Shown here piece by piece: positions 34,360 through 43,197 of a DNA stretch of 59,646 bases. Under the pieces are notes generated by a model. It saw only the letters and a program-made list of their open reading frames with translations, was not told the DNA's origin and did no database searches. Positions within the stretch are counted from its first letter, which is position 1. Every line of letters starts with the position of its first letter. Made by a program: the position numbers and the translations under genes. Origin of the DNA: Zoogloeaceae bacterium (lineage in GTDB: Bacteria > Pseudomonadota > Gammaproteobacteria > Burkholderiales > Rhodocyclaceae); contig JAITMP010000007.1 in assembly GCA_031277315.1 (NCBI GenBank), positions 1-59,646 of the forward strand, written 5' to 3'.

Positions 34360-35403
34360 TCACTGCGGCTCACGCGAACTGTTTTTCTGGTTTGCCCCGG
34401 CAGCGGCGACCACTCCGCGCTTCGAGTAGAGCAGGACGCCATCCTGGCCAGCCACGCCAGCCGCGCCAGCCACGCTGAGCGCGGTGAGGGACAAACTGTC
34501 GGCGCGCTGACTGGCCGTGAAGGTAACGCCGCGATCGCTGCTGCGCAACTGCACGCCGTCGAGACCGACCGCGAGCACTTCGTCGCCGGCTTCGGCAAGG
34601 CCGGTGATCGAACTCTTGGTGCCGCTCACGGCGGCATGCCAACTGCGTCCGTCGTCGACGCTGCGATAGATCGTGCCGCGCAGCCCGCCGACGATCAGCG
34701 CGCCGTCCTTGAGCGCGCGACCGACCCAGAAGGAACCGTTATAGCCGGTGCTCAGATAAGACCAGGTCGCGCCGCCGTCGTCCGAGCGCAGCACCGTGCC
34801 GCGCTCGGCGGCGATGAAAAGCGCGCCCTTGTCATTGGCGAACAGGGCAAACAGGTTGCGGTCGGCCTTGCCGCCTTCGGGCGGCGGCGGCAGCGTCACG
34901 GCAGTCCAGTTTTTGCCGCCGTCGGCGGTGGTGAGCAGAAGCGACCAGAGGCCCGCCGCGACGCCGTGTTCGGCATCGGAAAAGTAGACGGAAAACAGCG
35001 GGCGGTCATCGTCCATCTCGCTATGCTGGAGCGTCCAGTTTTCGCCGCCGTCGGCGGTATGCAGAATGACGCCGCCATGTCCAACCGCCCAGCCGTTCTG
35101 CGCGTCGGCGAAAGCGACCGCGGTCAGGGTGGCGCGCACCGGCACCGCCTGCGCCTGACGGAACGTGGCGCCCTCGTCGTCGGAGAGCACGATGACGCCG
35201 TGATCGCCGACGGCGACCAGACGCTGGCCGGCGCGGGCGGCGCCCAGCAGCATTTCGGCGCTGGCGTAAGCGCGCTTTTCCGCCGGCTGCAACAGCAGCG
35301 CCGCCGTGTCTTCCAGCGCCGTCCCTTGCGTATCGGCGGCGCCGGCGCAGGTCAGCGCGGCAAGGAGCAGGCAGAGCGGGAATCTTGTTGTCCGTCTTCG
35401 CAT
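34360..35403 (-). CDS. YCF48/BNR-repeat secreted protein
   Basis: This 347-residue secreted protein has a signal peptide and repeated blades such as GWAVGHGGVILHTADGGENW and GTVLRSDDGGATW, typical of the YCF48-like beta-propeller. YCF48 proteins help assemble large complexes; in clusters with DUF1302, DUF1329 and RND genes the role is unknown. It is 12 bp downstream of the RND gene. Confidence 0.85.
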   Translation of the reverse strand: MRRRTTRFPLCLLLAALTCAGAADTQGTALEDTAALLLQPAEKRAYASAEMLLGAARAGQRLVAVGDHGVIVLSDDEGATFRQAQAVPVRATLTAVAFADAQNGWAVGHGGVILHTADGGENWTLQHSEMDDDRPLFSVYFSDAEHGVAAGLWSLLLTTADGGKNWTAVTLPPPPEGGKADRNLFALFANDKGALFIAAERGTVLRSDDGGATWSYLSTGYNGSFWVGRALKDGALIVGGLRGTIYRSVDDGRSWHAAVSGTKSSITGLAEAGDEVLAVGLDGVQLRSSDRGVTFTASQRADSLSLTALSVAGAAGVAGQDGVLLYSKRGVVAAAGANQKNSSREPQ

Positions 35404-35415
35404 CGGCGCGCCTCC

Positions 35416-37800
35416 TCAGTGATCCAGAATGCCGGGCGCCCGCACCGGGCCGCGTCGCGGAAAGAGGCGTTCGAGCCACACGGCCAGCGCCGGCAGCGCC
35501 GTCATCGCCATGACCAGATTCACCATGAACATGAAGGCCAGCAGCTTGCCCATGTCGGCCTGGAACTTGAGATCGGAAAACGCCCAGGTCGCCACGCCCA
35601 CCGCCAGCGTGATGGCGGTAAAGATCGTCGCCATACCGACTTCCAGAATCGCATGTTCAAGCGCCTTGACGATGGGCTGGCCTTTGGCCAGATGCAATTG
35701 CAGGCGGTTGTAAATGTAGAAGGCGTAGTCGACGCCGATGCCCACCGCCAGCACCATCACCGGCAAGGTGGCGACGGTGAGGCCGATTTCCAGTTCCTTC
35801 ATGAACCAGTAGCCGATGAACGTGCCGACGGTGAGCGGCAGGCAGCAGGCGATCATGGCGCGGAAATCGCGGTAGACGATGAAAACCAGCAGGAGAATCG
35901 CCGCATACACATACAGCATCATCGGCAGCTCGCTTTTCTCCACTTCCTCATTCACGGCGGCAAGGACGCCGGCGTTGCCCGCGGCAAGCCGGATGCTGAC
36001 GCCTTCGAGCCGGTTGACGCTGCGGAAGCGCTTCACGGCGTCGATGACGCCGTTGATCGTCGTCGCCTTGTGATCGACGAGAAACAGGTGCGCGGCGACC
36101 ATGCTGCAATCCTTCCGCATGTAGCCGTGGATGCGTCCGATCTCGACCGACAACGCGGCATAGTTGGCGGGGTCGATCGGCACCACGTACATTTTCGGAT
36201 TGCCCTCATTGTAGCCTTCGTTATAGGTGCGCAGCATTTCCGAATAGGCGCTCACCGACAGCACGCCGGGCGCGTGGCGCATCTCGCCGACGAAGGCATC
36301 CTGATAAATGCCGACGGCCACCTTGTCGCAGGATTCCGGCGGCGCCTCGAACAACACCGTCAGCCAGTCGAGTCCGGTGTCATAGTTGGCGGCGATCGCC
36401 ACCGCGTCCCGGTTGAAGCGCGAATCGGCGCGCAATTCCGGCGCGCCCGGCTGCAGGGTGCCGACGACCCGATCCCGGCTTTGCCAGACCGAGAGGACGA
36501 AAATGATGCCGATGCCCGCCAGCACCACCGCCGCGTTGCGCGGTTCGGCCACGCGCGCCAGCGCGCGCAGCCAGGTGGCCCGCTTCTCGCGCTTCAGCAT
36601 CGCCTTGTCGGCGTACTCCCTGGTGAAGGTGCACAGGGAGGCGGCGAGCGGCAGCATGACGAGATTGGTGGCGATCTTGAAGGCCACGCCGATCGAGGCC
36701 GTGATGGCGAGTTCGCGCACCATCGGAATTGGAATCAGGATCAGCGTGATGAAAGACACGAAGGCCGTCACCAGCGCCAGCGTGCCCGGAATCAGCAGGC
36801 CGGTAAAGCTGGCGCGGGCGGCCTCATCGGTGCTGCGCCCGTGGGAAATTTCGCGCACGATGTAATTGATCTGCTGCACGCCGTGGGAGACGCCGATGGC
36901 GAAAACCAGAAACGGCACCAGCACGGCGAGCGGATCGAGGCCGTAGCCGAGCAGCTTCAGCGCGCCGAACTGCCACACCAGCGATGTGAGCGAGCACAGC
37001 ACCGGCAGCAAGGTCAGGCGCACCGAATGGCAGTACCAATACACCGCCAGCGCGGTGAGCAGCAGGGCGGCGAGGCAAAACTCGAACACGCCGGTGGCGC
37101 CATCGGCGATGTCGCCGATCTGCTTGGCGAAGCCGATGATCTGTATTTCAAAATCGGCGTCTTCGAGCTTGCGCAGCTTCTCTTCGAGAATATGGTTGTA
37201 GTCGACGTAATCAATCTTGGCGCCGTCGACGCCGAACTCGTTCAGCTCGGCAGTAATCATGGCGCTGGTCTGGTCGCGCCCGACCAGCGTGCCGACGAAG
37301 CCGCCCTGATTGGCGGCGCGCTGGATGGCGGCAATGATGTCGGCATCGAGTTGCTCCGGCGTCACCGTGCCGGGAATCACCGGGTCGGCGCGAAAGCCCT
37401 CCTCGGTGATCTCGTTGACGAAACTGTTCGGCGTCCACAGGGATTGCACGCCCAGCCGCGAGACATTCGGCAGAAACATCACGGCCTGCGTCGCGTCGTA
37501 GAGACGGGCCAGCCCCGCTTTGGTCCAGATGCTGCCCTTGCGCGCCTTGACGACGATGATGAGACGGTTCGCGCCCAGCACATCGCCACGGTATTTCTGG
37601 AACGTCTCGATGTACTCGTGGCCGATCGGCATCTGCTTCTCGAAGCCGGCGTCCATTTTCAGTTGCAGGGCGAAAAATCCCATGACGGCGGTGAACGCCA
37701 GCAGCGCCGCGAGCACCGGCTTGCGGAAGCGGAACAGGACATGCTCCGCGCCGCGAATGATTCGCGTCAGGAAGTGATCGACGTCGCCGATGATGTTCAT
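35416..37800 (-). CDS. RND/MMPL-family transporter
   Basis: This 794-residue protein has about 12 transmembrane helices in two halves with large periplasmic loops, and SSD/MMPL features such as VGVDYAFYIYNRL and GVSHGVQQINYIV. It would move hydrophobic molecules across or within the envelope. It is part of the DUF1302-DUF1329-YCF48 group; the substrate is unknown. A strong hairpin lies upstream at 37873-37907. Confidence 0.9.
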   Translation of the reverse strand: MNIIGDVDHFLTRIIRGAEHVLFRFRKPVLAALLAFTAVMGFFALQLKMDAGFEKQMPIGHEYIETFQKYRGDVLGANRLIIVVKARKGSIWTKAGLARLYDATQAVMFLPNVSRLGVQSLWTPNSFVNEITEEGFRADPVIPGTVTPEQLDADIIAAIQRAANQGGFVGTLVGRDQTSAMITAELNEFGVDGAKIDYVDYNHILEEKLRKLEDADFEIQIIGFAKQIGDIADGATGVFEFCLAALLLTALAVYWYCHSVRLTLLPVLCSLTSLVWQFGALKLLGYGLDPLAVLVPFLVFAIGVSHGVQQINYIVREISHGRSTDEAARASFTGLLIPGTLALVTAFVSFITLILIPIPMVRELAITASIGVAFKIATNLVMLPLAASLCTFTREYADKAMLKREKRATWLRALARVAEPRNAAVVLAGIGIIFVLSVWQSRDRVVGTLQPGAPELRADSRFNRDAVAIAANYDTGLDWLTVLFEAPPESCDKVAVGIYQDAFVGEMRHAPGVLSVSAYSEMLRTYNEGYNEGNPKMYVVPIDPANYAALSVEIGRIHGYMRKDCSMVAAHLFLVDHKATTINGVIDAVKRFRSVNRLEGVSIRLAAGNAGVLAAVNEEVEKSELPMMLYVYAAILLLVFIVYRDFRAMIACCLPLTVGTFIGYWFMKELEIGLTVATLPVMVLAVGIGVDYAFYIYNRLQLHLAKGQPIVKALEHAILEVGMATIFTAITLAVGVATWAFSDLKFQADMGKLLAFMFMVNLVMAMTALPALAVWLERLFPRRGPVRAPGILDH

Positions 37801-37872
37801 GGATACCGTTCAGACGGCAGAATGGAAAACTGCGCGGGAAACCGCAGCCGGGGATTTTATGGAAATCGGCCT

Positions 37873-37907
37873 CACCCCTGCGGCAGGCGTTCGCTGCCGC
37901 AGGGGTG
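37873..37907 (-). other. Strong intercistronic hairpin downstream of DUF1302
   Basis: A perfect 14-bp stem (CACCCCTGCGGCAG and its complement) with a 7-nt loop begins 6 bp after the DUF1302 stop. No T-run follows on the minus strand, so it may stabilise the upstream mRNA or weaken read-through into the RND gene rather than end transcription. Confidence 0.7.
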
Positions 37908-37913
37908 TCATGC

Positions 37914-39632
37914 TCAGAAGTTGCGGGTTATGTAAGCGCCGACGAAATCGCGATCCTTGAGCGGCTGGTCGAGGATGCTCTTGCCGCCCCAGAACTTGGC
38001 GTAGTTCAGGCCGACGACCCATTTCGCCGGGTTCTGGGTGAACGTGAGGATGAAGTTGGCCGACTTCGCCCCCTCCATGAACAGCGCCATGGCGTTCGGC
38101 GTGCGGCCCTTGACGGCGTGGAAGAAGTAGATTTCCGGCGTCACCTGCCAGCCGGGAATGATCTTGCCGTCATACGTCCAGCTAAAGTCGAAGTTGTAGC
38201 CCCACGAGTTCTTGGTGCCGGCGGACACCGGCGCGCCCGTGGTGAAGCTGACATCGTTGGCGTTGAGGTAACCCCAGCCCCAGTAGCCGGCCGCCACCGG
38301 CACGCCGTCATACGACTTCTTCATGTTCGGGTAACGTATCGCGACCGCTTCCGCCATGAAGGTTGCCGTGTCGGCGCCGCCGAGCAGATTCAGAATGCCG
38401 CCGTAGTCGCCCGGCGTCATGCTGAGCAGGCCGGTGAGGTGAAACTGGTACTTTTTCTCCTCGGCGTAGCACTTGCCGCTGCGATAGCAGGGGTTGCCGT
38501 CAGTGTTGTTGCTCCATAGCGTACTGAGGGCCACCGCATCCCTCGGCCGGTAGGACAATTCAGCGCCGATGGCCCAGTCGCCCAGCCCGAAGTTGGTGCT
38601 AAGACCGTAAAGGGTCAGGTCTTCAATGTATTTGAATCGGGCGAGGCCGGTCGACAGGTCATAGCTGAGGTTCGGCGACTTGTCGTGATAGCGCATGGCA
38701 TAGAAACCGAAGTTGGTCTGGGAGCCGGGCGGCTGGTAGCGCAGCGAAACGCCGTACTGGCCGTGTTCCTTGACCGAGTGCGAGTGTGTCTTGGCGCCGA
38801 AAGACCCGTAGTGGTTGGCGCCCGGGCCGATCGTGGCGGTCGACCAGTAGCTGCCGAGCGGCGGGAAATAGTTGGCATTCCAGTCGGCTTGCACATAGGC
38901 TTCCAGGTTGAAACCGCTGCCCAGCCCCAGCGCAAGACTGCCGATGACGCCCGGCAGCATCACTTCCTTCAACTGTGTGCCGGGCTGCGACAGCCGCATG
39001 ATGTCCATGGCATTGGTCTGGTTGATGCCGCCGGGCAGGAACAGGCTCTCGCCCCAACTGATGACCTGATTGCCGACGCGGACGCGCGCCTGCTCGCCAT
39101 TCACCTCGAATTCCTTGCTGACCCAGAAGTCGAGCAGGCGCGCCTTGAAGCTCAGTTCGCTGTTGGCGCTGCCGGGATAATTCGAGCCGGTTTCATTGCC
39201 GCCGCTGATATAGCCCGAATCATGGGTGGCCGAAAAATCCTTGATCCAGTTTACGCGGCCAAAGAATTTCCAGCTATCCGGGAACTTGAGCAGCAGTTCG
39301 TGCGTGCCTTTCAGATAGGTCGTGAAAACATCGCCTTTCTTGTAATTCAGGTTGCCTTGATCGTTTACGAAAGAATACGCGTCGAGGCAGCCGTCCGGCG
39401 CCTTGCCGGCCGGCGTCGCCGACGAAGGCGCGCCGCCGACCGTTCCGATCACGGTGCCGCAGCCCGGCGACTTGGTGCGCACGCCGATGCCGAAGGTGAG
39501 GGAAGTGTCAAAGCTGCCGCTGATGCCGTTCTCGGTGTCGAAAGTGACGGCGGTGGCCGGACCCGCGCCGGCCAGGGTCGCCGCCGCGGCAATCGCCGTG
39601 ACGAACATCCCGTTTCTGGTCGTCCGTTTCAT
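37914..39632 (-). CDS. DUF1302 outer-membrane beta-barrel protein
   Basis: This 572-residue protein has a signal peptide ending ATA and many amphipathic beta-strands, with DTENGISGSFDTSLTFGI at the start of the mature part, as in DUF1302. The C-terminal strand ends in Phe (YITRNF), a typical outer-membrane signature. It could be a channel for hydrophobic compounds. ATG at 39632 is preferred to 39638 because GGAG is 8 bp before it. Confidence 0.85.
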   Translation of the reverse strand: MKRTTRNGMFVTAIAAAATLAGAGPATAVTFDTENGISGSFDTSLTFGIGVRTKSPGCGTVIGTVGGAPSSATPAGKAPDGCLDAYSFVNDQGNLNYKKGDVFTTYLKGTHELLLKFPDSWKFFGRVNWIKDFSATHDSGYISGGNETGSNYPGSANSELSFKARLLDFWVSKEFEVNGEQARVRVGNQVISWGESLFLPGGINQTNAMDIMRLSQPGTQLKEVMLPGVIGSLALGLGSGFNLEAYVQADWNANYFPPLGSYWSTATIGPGANHYGSFGAKTHSHSVKEHGQYGVSLRYQPPGSQTNFGFYAMRYHDKSPNLSYDLSTGLARFKYIEDLTLYGLSTNFGLGDWAIGAELSYRPRDAVALSTLWSNNTDGNPCYRSGKCYAEEKKYQFHLTGLLSMTPGDYGGILNLLGGADTATFMAEAVAIRYPNMKKSYDGVPVAAGYWGWGYLNANDVSFTTGAPVSAGTKNSWGYNFDFSWTYDGKIIPGWQVTPEIYFFHAVKGRTPNAMALFMEGAKSANFILTFTQNPAKWVVGLNYAKFWGGKSILDQPLKDRDFVGAYITRNF

Positions 39633-39666
39633 GGTCATGTCTCCTTTGGTGTTTTATCGTGCCCGA

Positions 39667-41052
39667 TCAGCGTTCGCTGATTGAACGCAGGGTTTCGGCG
39701 CTGTAGAAGCTGGGCTTGAAGCGGACCCCTTCCGGTTCCGTCACCCAGCGCATGTCCTTGCCGCCGCCGATCGGATTCATGTCGAACACGTAGCGTCCCT
39801 CGGCCAGGTTGTACTGGGCGAACGAAATCGCGTCGCACGTTCCCGTTTCATAGGACGGAATCAGATAGCCCTCGCGGAACTTGAACAGCTTGCCCTGACC
39901 GTCGTAGTCGTCGGCCGCCATCACGCTCCAGCTATCCTCGTCGAGATAGAACGTGCGCTTCGGCGCGACGTGCCGCATGCCGGCCTTGACGCTCGCCTCG
40001 ATCACCCAGACGCGATGCAGTTCGTAGCGGCGCGCCGCCGGATCGAGCGCGTCGTCGTGGGCGATGTCCTTGAACTTGGCGGAGAAGTCGTAGGTGCCGA
40101 AGGAGTGGTAGCCGACGTACATCTCTTTCTTGCCGACGATCTTCCAGTCGAAGCGGTCGATGGTGCCGTTGAAGACCATCGGCTCGTCGAGCGTGTACTG
40201 GTTCTCCAGACCGATCTGGGGCGAGTCATAGGAGTAGGAAGGCATGCGGCGCACGCGGCGCTGGCCGGGGAAGTAATAGAACGTCTCGCTGCCGGGCTGA
40301 TTCAGGAAAAACGTCACCGTCAGCGCCTGCCCCGCCATGGCGGGCGGCGAATCGTACTGGAACAGGATGTAATACTCGACCTGGGGCAGCTTGCTCAGGC
40401 TGTTGGCGCCCTTCGCGCCCCAAGGATAGAAGATGGTCAGTTCCTGACCGGCGATAATCCATTCCGTGCCGCCCTGGCGCGGCGAGACGGCGGTGTTGAT
40501 GTGCGGGAACAGAATGCCGACGCCGCGATAACGCATCTTGGCGTTCCACATGGCTTCGGTGCCGCTGGACGGGATCGGAAACGGAAAGCCCGGCACGGTC
40601 GCCTCTTTCAGGCTCCAGCCGTCGTCTCCCAACTGCGCCTTGCCGACGTTCTTCTTCGTGTTATCGGCGACGAAATCCGGCACGCCGCAATCGCGGTGGC
40701 TGGGATACACGTCCATCCGGTAGCCCTTGATCTGCTTGATGGTGGCGATCTGGCCCGCCGAGAGCTTGTCGGCATATTTATCCACGTTGGAAGCGTCGAT
40801 GGAGAAGAGCGGCTTTTCGTCCTTGTGCTTCCAGTAATCGGCCCGCTTCTTGCCGTGCGACCAGCCCGGCAGGGGCGCTTCGCCGCCGCTCCAGGCCGGA
40901 ATGCTGCCGTCCTTGTTGCCCGCTTTTTCCGCGCCGGATGGCGTCAGATCCTTGCCCAGCCGGGCGGCATCCTGCTCCGACGCAGCGGCCGCAACGCCGA
41001 TGGCGCACGCCAGACTGATGGCGATGGCGGTTTTCCTTGTAATCGGTTTCAT
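39667..41052 (-). CDS. DUF1329 periplasmic/outer-membrane protein
   Basis: This 461-residue protein has a signal peptide and the DUF1329 features FPHINTAVSPRQGGTEW and YDSPQIGLENQY. The family has a LolA/LppX-like hydrophobic-cavity fold and is usually paired with DUF1302. AAAGGAGGAAAACGG precedes the ATG at 41052. It may carry a hydrophobic ligand between the barrel and other components. Confidence 0.88.
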   Translation of the reverse strand: MKPITRKTAIAISLACAIGVAAAASEQDAARLGKDLTPSGAEKAGNKDGSIPAWSGGEAPLPGWSHGKKRADYWKHKDEKPLFSIDASNVDKYADKLSAGQIATIKQIKGYRMDVYPSHRDCGVPDFVADNTKKNVGKAQLGDDGWSLKEATVPGFPFPIPSSGTEAMWNAKMRYRGVGILFPHINTAVSPRQGGTEWIIAGQELTIFYPWGAKGANSLSKLPQVEYYILFQYDSPPAMAGQALTVTFFLNQPGSETFYYFPGQRRVRRMPSYSYDSPQIGLENQYTLDEPMVFNGTIDRFDWKIVGKKEMYVGYHSFGTYDFSAKFKDIAHDDALDPAARRYELHRVWVIEASVKAGMRHVAPKRTFYLDEDSWSVMAADDYDGQGKLFKFREGYLIPSYETGTCDAISFAQYNLAEGRYVFDMNPIGGGKDMRWVTEPEGVRFKPSFYSAETLRSISER

Positions 41053-41092
41053 CCGTTTTCCTCCTTTGAAAGCGTGTGTGTTTTCCTGTCTT

Positions 41093-41539
41093 TTACTTTC
41101 CGCGCATACGGCGGACTTCGTGCGGCGGCAGCGCCCGCTGGCGGGCGGCGGCCACATCCTGCTGCGTGACGCGCTGCTCCGCCGGCACGCCGTTCAACTC
41201 GCCCAGAACGTAGCCGACGACAGCGACGATCTCCTCGTCGGAGAGCGCGACAAAAGTCGGCATGGCGCTGTTGAAAGGCTCGCCGCCGGAGACGATCGGG
41301 CCCATCATGCCGCTTACCACCAACTGCGCCAGGTAAGCGCGGCCGGATTCATTCTTCGCGTGTTCGGTCAGATTGTTCGCCAGCCGCGGCGCGAGGCCGG
41401 GCGCGCCTTCACCCTGCTTCTGGTGGCAGACCACGCAATGCTGCTCGAACAGCGCGGCGCCGGGATCTTCCGCGCAAACCCCGCCCGCCGCGACAAGCGC
41501 GAGCGGCATGGCGAGGCCGAGCGCCGGCGCGCATCTCAA
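41093..41539 (-). CDS. Monohaem cytochrome c, probable electron acceptor of the amine dehydrogenase
   Basis: This 148-residue secreted cytochrome has one haem site CVVCH (C35, C38, H39) and Met residues in VVSGMMGP and NSAMPTF as possible axial ligands. A TTG at 41539 is the best start: GGAG lies 8 bp before it and it overlaps the aauA stop as TTGA. A later ATG at 41509 would leave a weak signal peptide. It probably accepts electrons from the TTQ enzyme, replacing azurin or amicyanin. Confidence 0.82.
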   Translation of the reverse strand: MRCAPALGLAMPLALVAAGGVCAEDPGAALFEQHCVVCHQKQGEGAPGLAPRLANNLTEHAKNESGRAYLAQLVVSGMMGPIVSGGEPFNSAMPTFVALSDEEIVAVVGYVLGELNGVPAEQRVTQQDVAAARQRALPPHEVRRMRGK

Positions 41540-42054
41540 GACGGCTGCTCCGCCAGGCCGACCAGCACCGCCGTCGTGCAATGGAACATGGTGCTGTTGG
41601 TGTTGCCCATGCACCAGTTGATGTCGTTATGCAGCCCCATGCGGTAGCCGGGGCGCTCGCCGAGATTGGTGTTGCACATGCAGCGCCCACAAGCCGTCTT
41701 GCCGCAGCAGTCGTTGTAGCTGATGAGGTAGTCCTTGCCGTCCTGCGGATTGCGGCAGGTGCCGATCCAGGCCACCTTCGACGGCTCGGTTCCCGGCGGG
41801 CAGGTAGACATCGTGCCGCCGCAGCAGGAACAGAGGAAGCCGTCCACCGCGCAGTAGCGCCAGTAGTCGCACTGATACACATCCGGCTCTTTCTTTCCGC
41901 CGGCGGCGCGCGCGATGCGGTCGAAGGGCAGCACCGGCAGCGCGAACGCAGCGCCGACCAGCAGCCGGCCGATGCCGGCCAGGGCGCTGCGGCGCGACAC
42001 ACGCTGCGCCGCGCGGCGGCTCGAATGCTCGAAGAAATCATCCAGCCATTTCAT
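41536..42054 (-). CDS. aauA: Aralkylamine dehydrogenase light chain (TTQ subunit)
   Basis: This 172-residue periplasmic subunit has a twin-arginine-type signal (SRRSALAGI) and a Cys-rich mature part with CDYWRYCAVDGFLCSCCGGT. The two tryptophans that form TTQ are W96 (in KVAWIGTC) and W147 (in DINWCMG), 51 residues apart as in W57/W108 of the Paracoccus enzyme. Pattern details (DYWRYCAVDGFLCSCCGG, DCCGKTACGRC) are closer to aralkylamine dehydrogenase than to methylamine dehydrogenase. Substrate range is inferred. Confidence 0.93.
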   Translation of the reverse strand: MKWLDDFFEHSSRRAAQRVSRRSALAGIGRLLVGAAFALPVLPFDRIARAAGGKKEPDVYQCDYWRYCAVDGFLCSCCGGTMSTCPPGTEPSKVAWIGTCRNPQDGKDYLISYNDCCGKTACGRCMCNTNLGERPGYRMGLHNDINWCMGNTNSTMFHCTTAVLVGLAEQPS

Positions 42055-42659
42055 GATCTCGTTCCCTGTTCAACTTGGCCGGTGACGAATTCTTGCACCG
42101 AGGCCACGTTCATCTCTTTCGCGGTAAACAGGCTTTCCAGTTGCTCCCGCGAATTCACCAAGCCCTTGGCGCGCACGCGCCCGGCTTCGTCGAGCAGCAC
42201 CGCGTAGGGCAGCTTGCCGACCCGGAAGGCCATGCCCAACTCGGCCGACAGCAGGTACGGAAAACTTTCAATGCCAACGCGACGACGGAACGCTTCATGC
42301 TCGTCCGCCTCGCCATCGCTGGCGAAAACGATGCGCAGCCAGGCCGATTCAACGGCGGCGATCGACTTCAGGATCGGCAACAGTTTCTTGCACACCGGGC
42401 AGGTGGGCGACAGAAAAAACAGCAACTGGCTGCGCTCCGTCGCCGCGCCGATGGCGATGACGCCGCCACCCAATGTGGGCAGATCGAAACGCGGCGCCGC
42501 TTCGCCGACAGCCGGCCCGGAGTCGATCATCAGCGCCCCCATCGGCGCCACGCGCTCGTAGAGAATGCCGACTTGCCGCGCAAGCGCGAAAACCGCCACC
42601 AGCAGCGCCAACACGACGAGCCAGAGAAGCGCGTTGGAAATCACGAGTGCGTCGATCAT
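42051..42659 (-). CDS. aauD: AauD/MauD thioredoxin-like protein
   Basis: This 202-residue protein has an N-terminal membrane anchor (residues 8-28) and a thioredoxin-like domain with CPVC. MauD is needed for disulfide formation in the light chain, which has six bridges. It overlaps aauA by 4 bp. Confidence 0.92.
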   Translation of the reverse strand: MIDALVISNALLWLVVLALLVAVFALARQVGILYERVAPMGALMIDSGPAVGEAAPRFDLPTLGGGVIAIGAATERSQLLFFLSPTCPVCKKLLPILKSIAAVESAWLRIVFASDGEADEHEAFRRRVGIESFPYLLSAELGMAFRVGKLPYAVLLDEAGRVRAKGLVNSREQLESLFTAKEMNVASVQEFVTGQVEQGTRS

Positions 42660-42663
42660 GCGT

Positions 42664-43197
42664 TCAACCCCGCAGTTTCAGCAGGCGGGGGCGATTCGCC
42701 ATCAGTTGATTCGCCGCCGCATACAATCCATACAAAGCCAGCGTCCCCGCCACCAGCGTGAGGCCGTCAAGCCAAACCCGTTCACGCGGCGCTTCCGCCG
42801 CCAGCGACAGCGCCGCCGTTGCCGCCAGCACGACGTTGCGCAGCACCAGCCCCCAGGAGAGGTGCTGTCCGCCCTCCGGTCCGCCGCAACCGCAGTCGAT
42901 GTCGCGGCGACCGCGCAGCAAATTGATCGCCACCGCCGTGGTGAAAACAAACAGCAGCAACAGCGTCAAACCGGCGCCGACCGGCCGTGTCGCCAGCGGC
43001 AAAAGCAGCAGGCCGGCGGCGATTTCCGCCGTCAGCAGACTCCAGGCAACGGCAGCGGCCCAGGTCACCGGCAACAGGCGGTATTGCTCGATGGCCATGA
43101 CGAAGCCATCGACATCGCGCAACTTCTGCCAGGCCCCGCCGAGAAACACGATCGCCAGCAGCGCGGCGAACATGTGCGGGAGAATCGGATCGAGCAT
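42664..43197 (-). CDS. aauE: AauE/MauE membrane protein
   Basis: This 177-residue inner-membrane protein has about four transmembrane helices and a CGCGG motif (DIDCGCGGPEGGQ). MauE is required, with MauD, for folding of the light chain, probably passing reducing or oxidising equivalents across the membrane. Its start overlaps the aauB stop (TGATG). Confidence 0.9.
   Translation of the reverse strand: MLDPILPHMFAALLAIVFLGGAWQKLRDVDGFVMAIEQYRLLPVTWAAAVAWSLLTAEIAAGLLLLPLATRPVGAGLTLLLLFVFTTAVAINLLRGRRDIDCGCGGPEGGQHLSWGLVLRNVVLAATAALSLAAEAPRERVWLDGLTLVAGTLALYGLYAAANQLMANRPRLLKLRG

Noticed and set aside
34636-37935. 1099-aa open frame antisense to the RND and YCF48 genes
   Set aside because: His/Gln/Arg-rich sequence typical of antisense reading of a high-GC gene; no domain seen.
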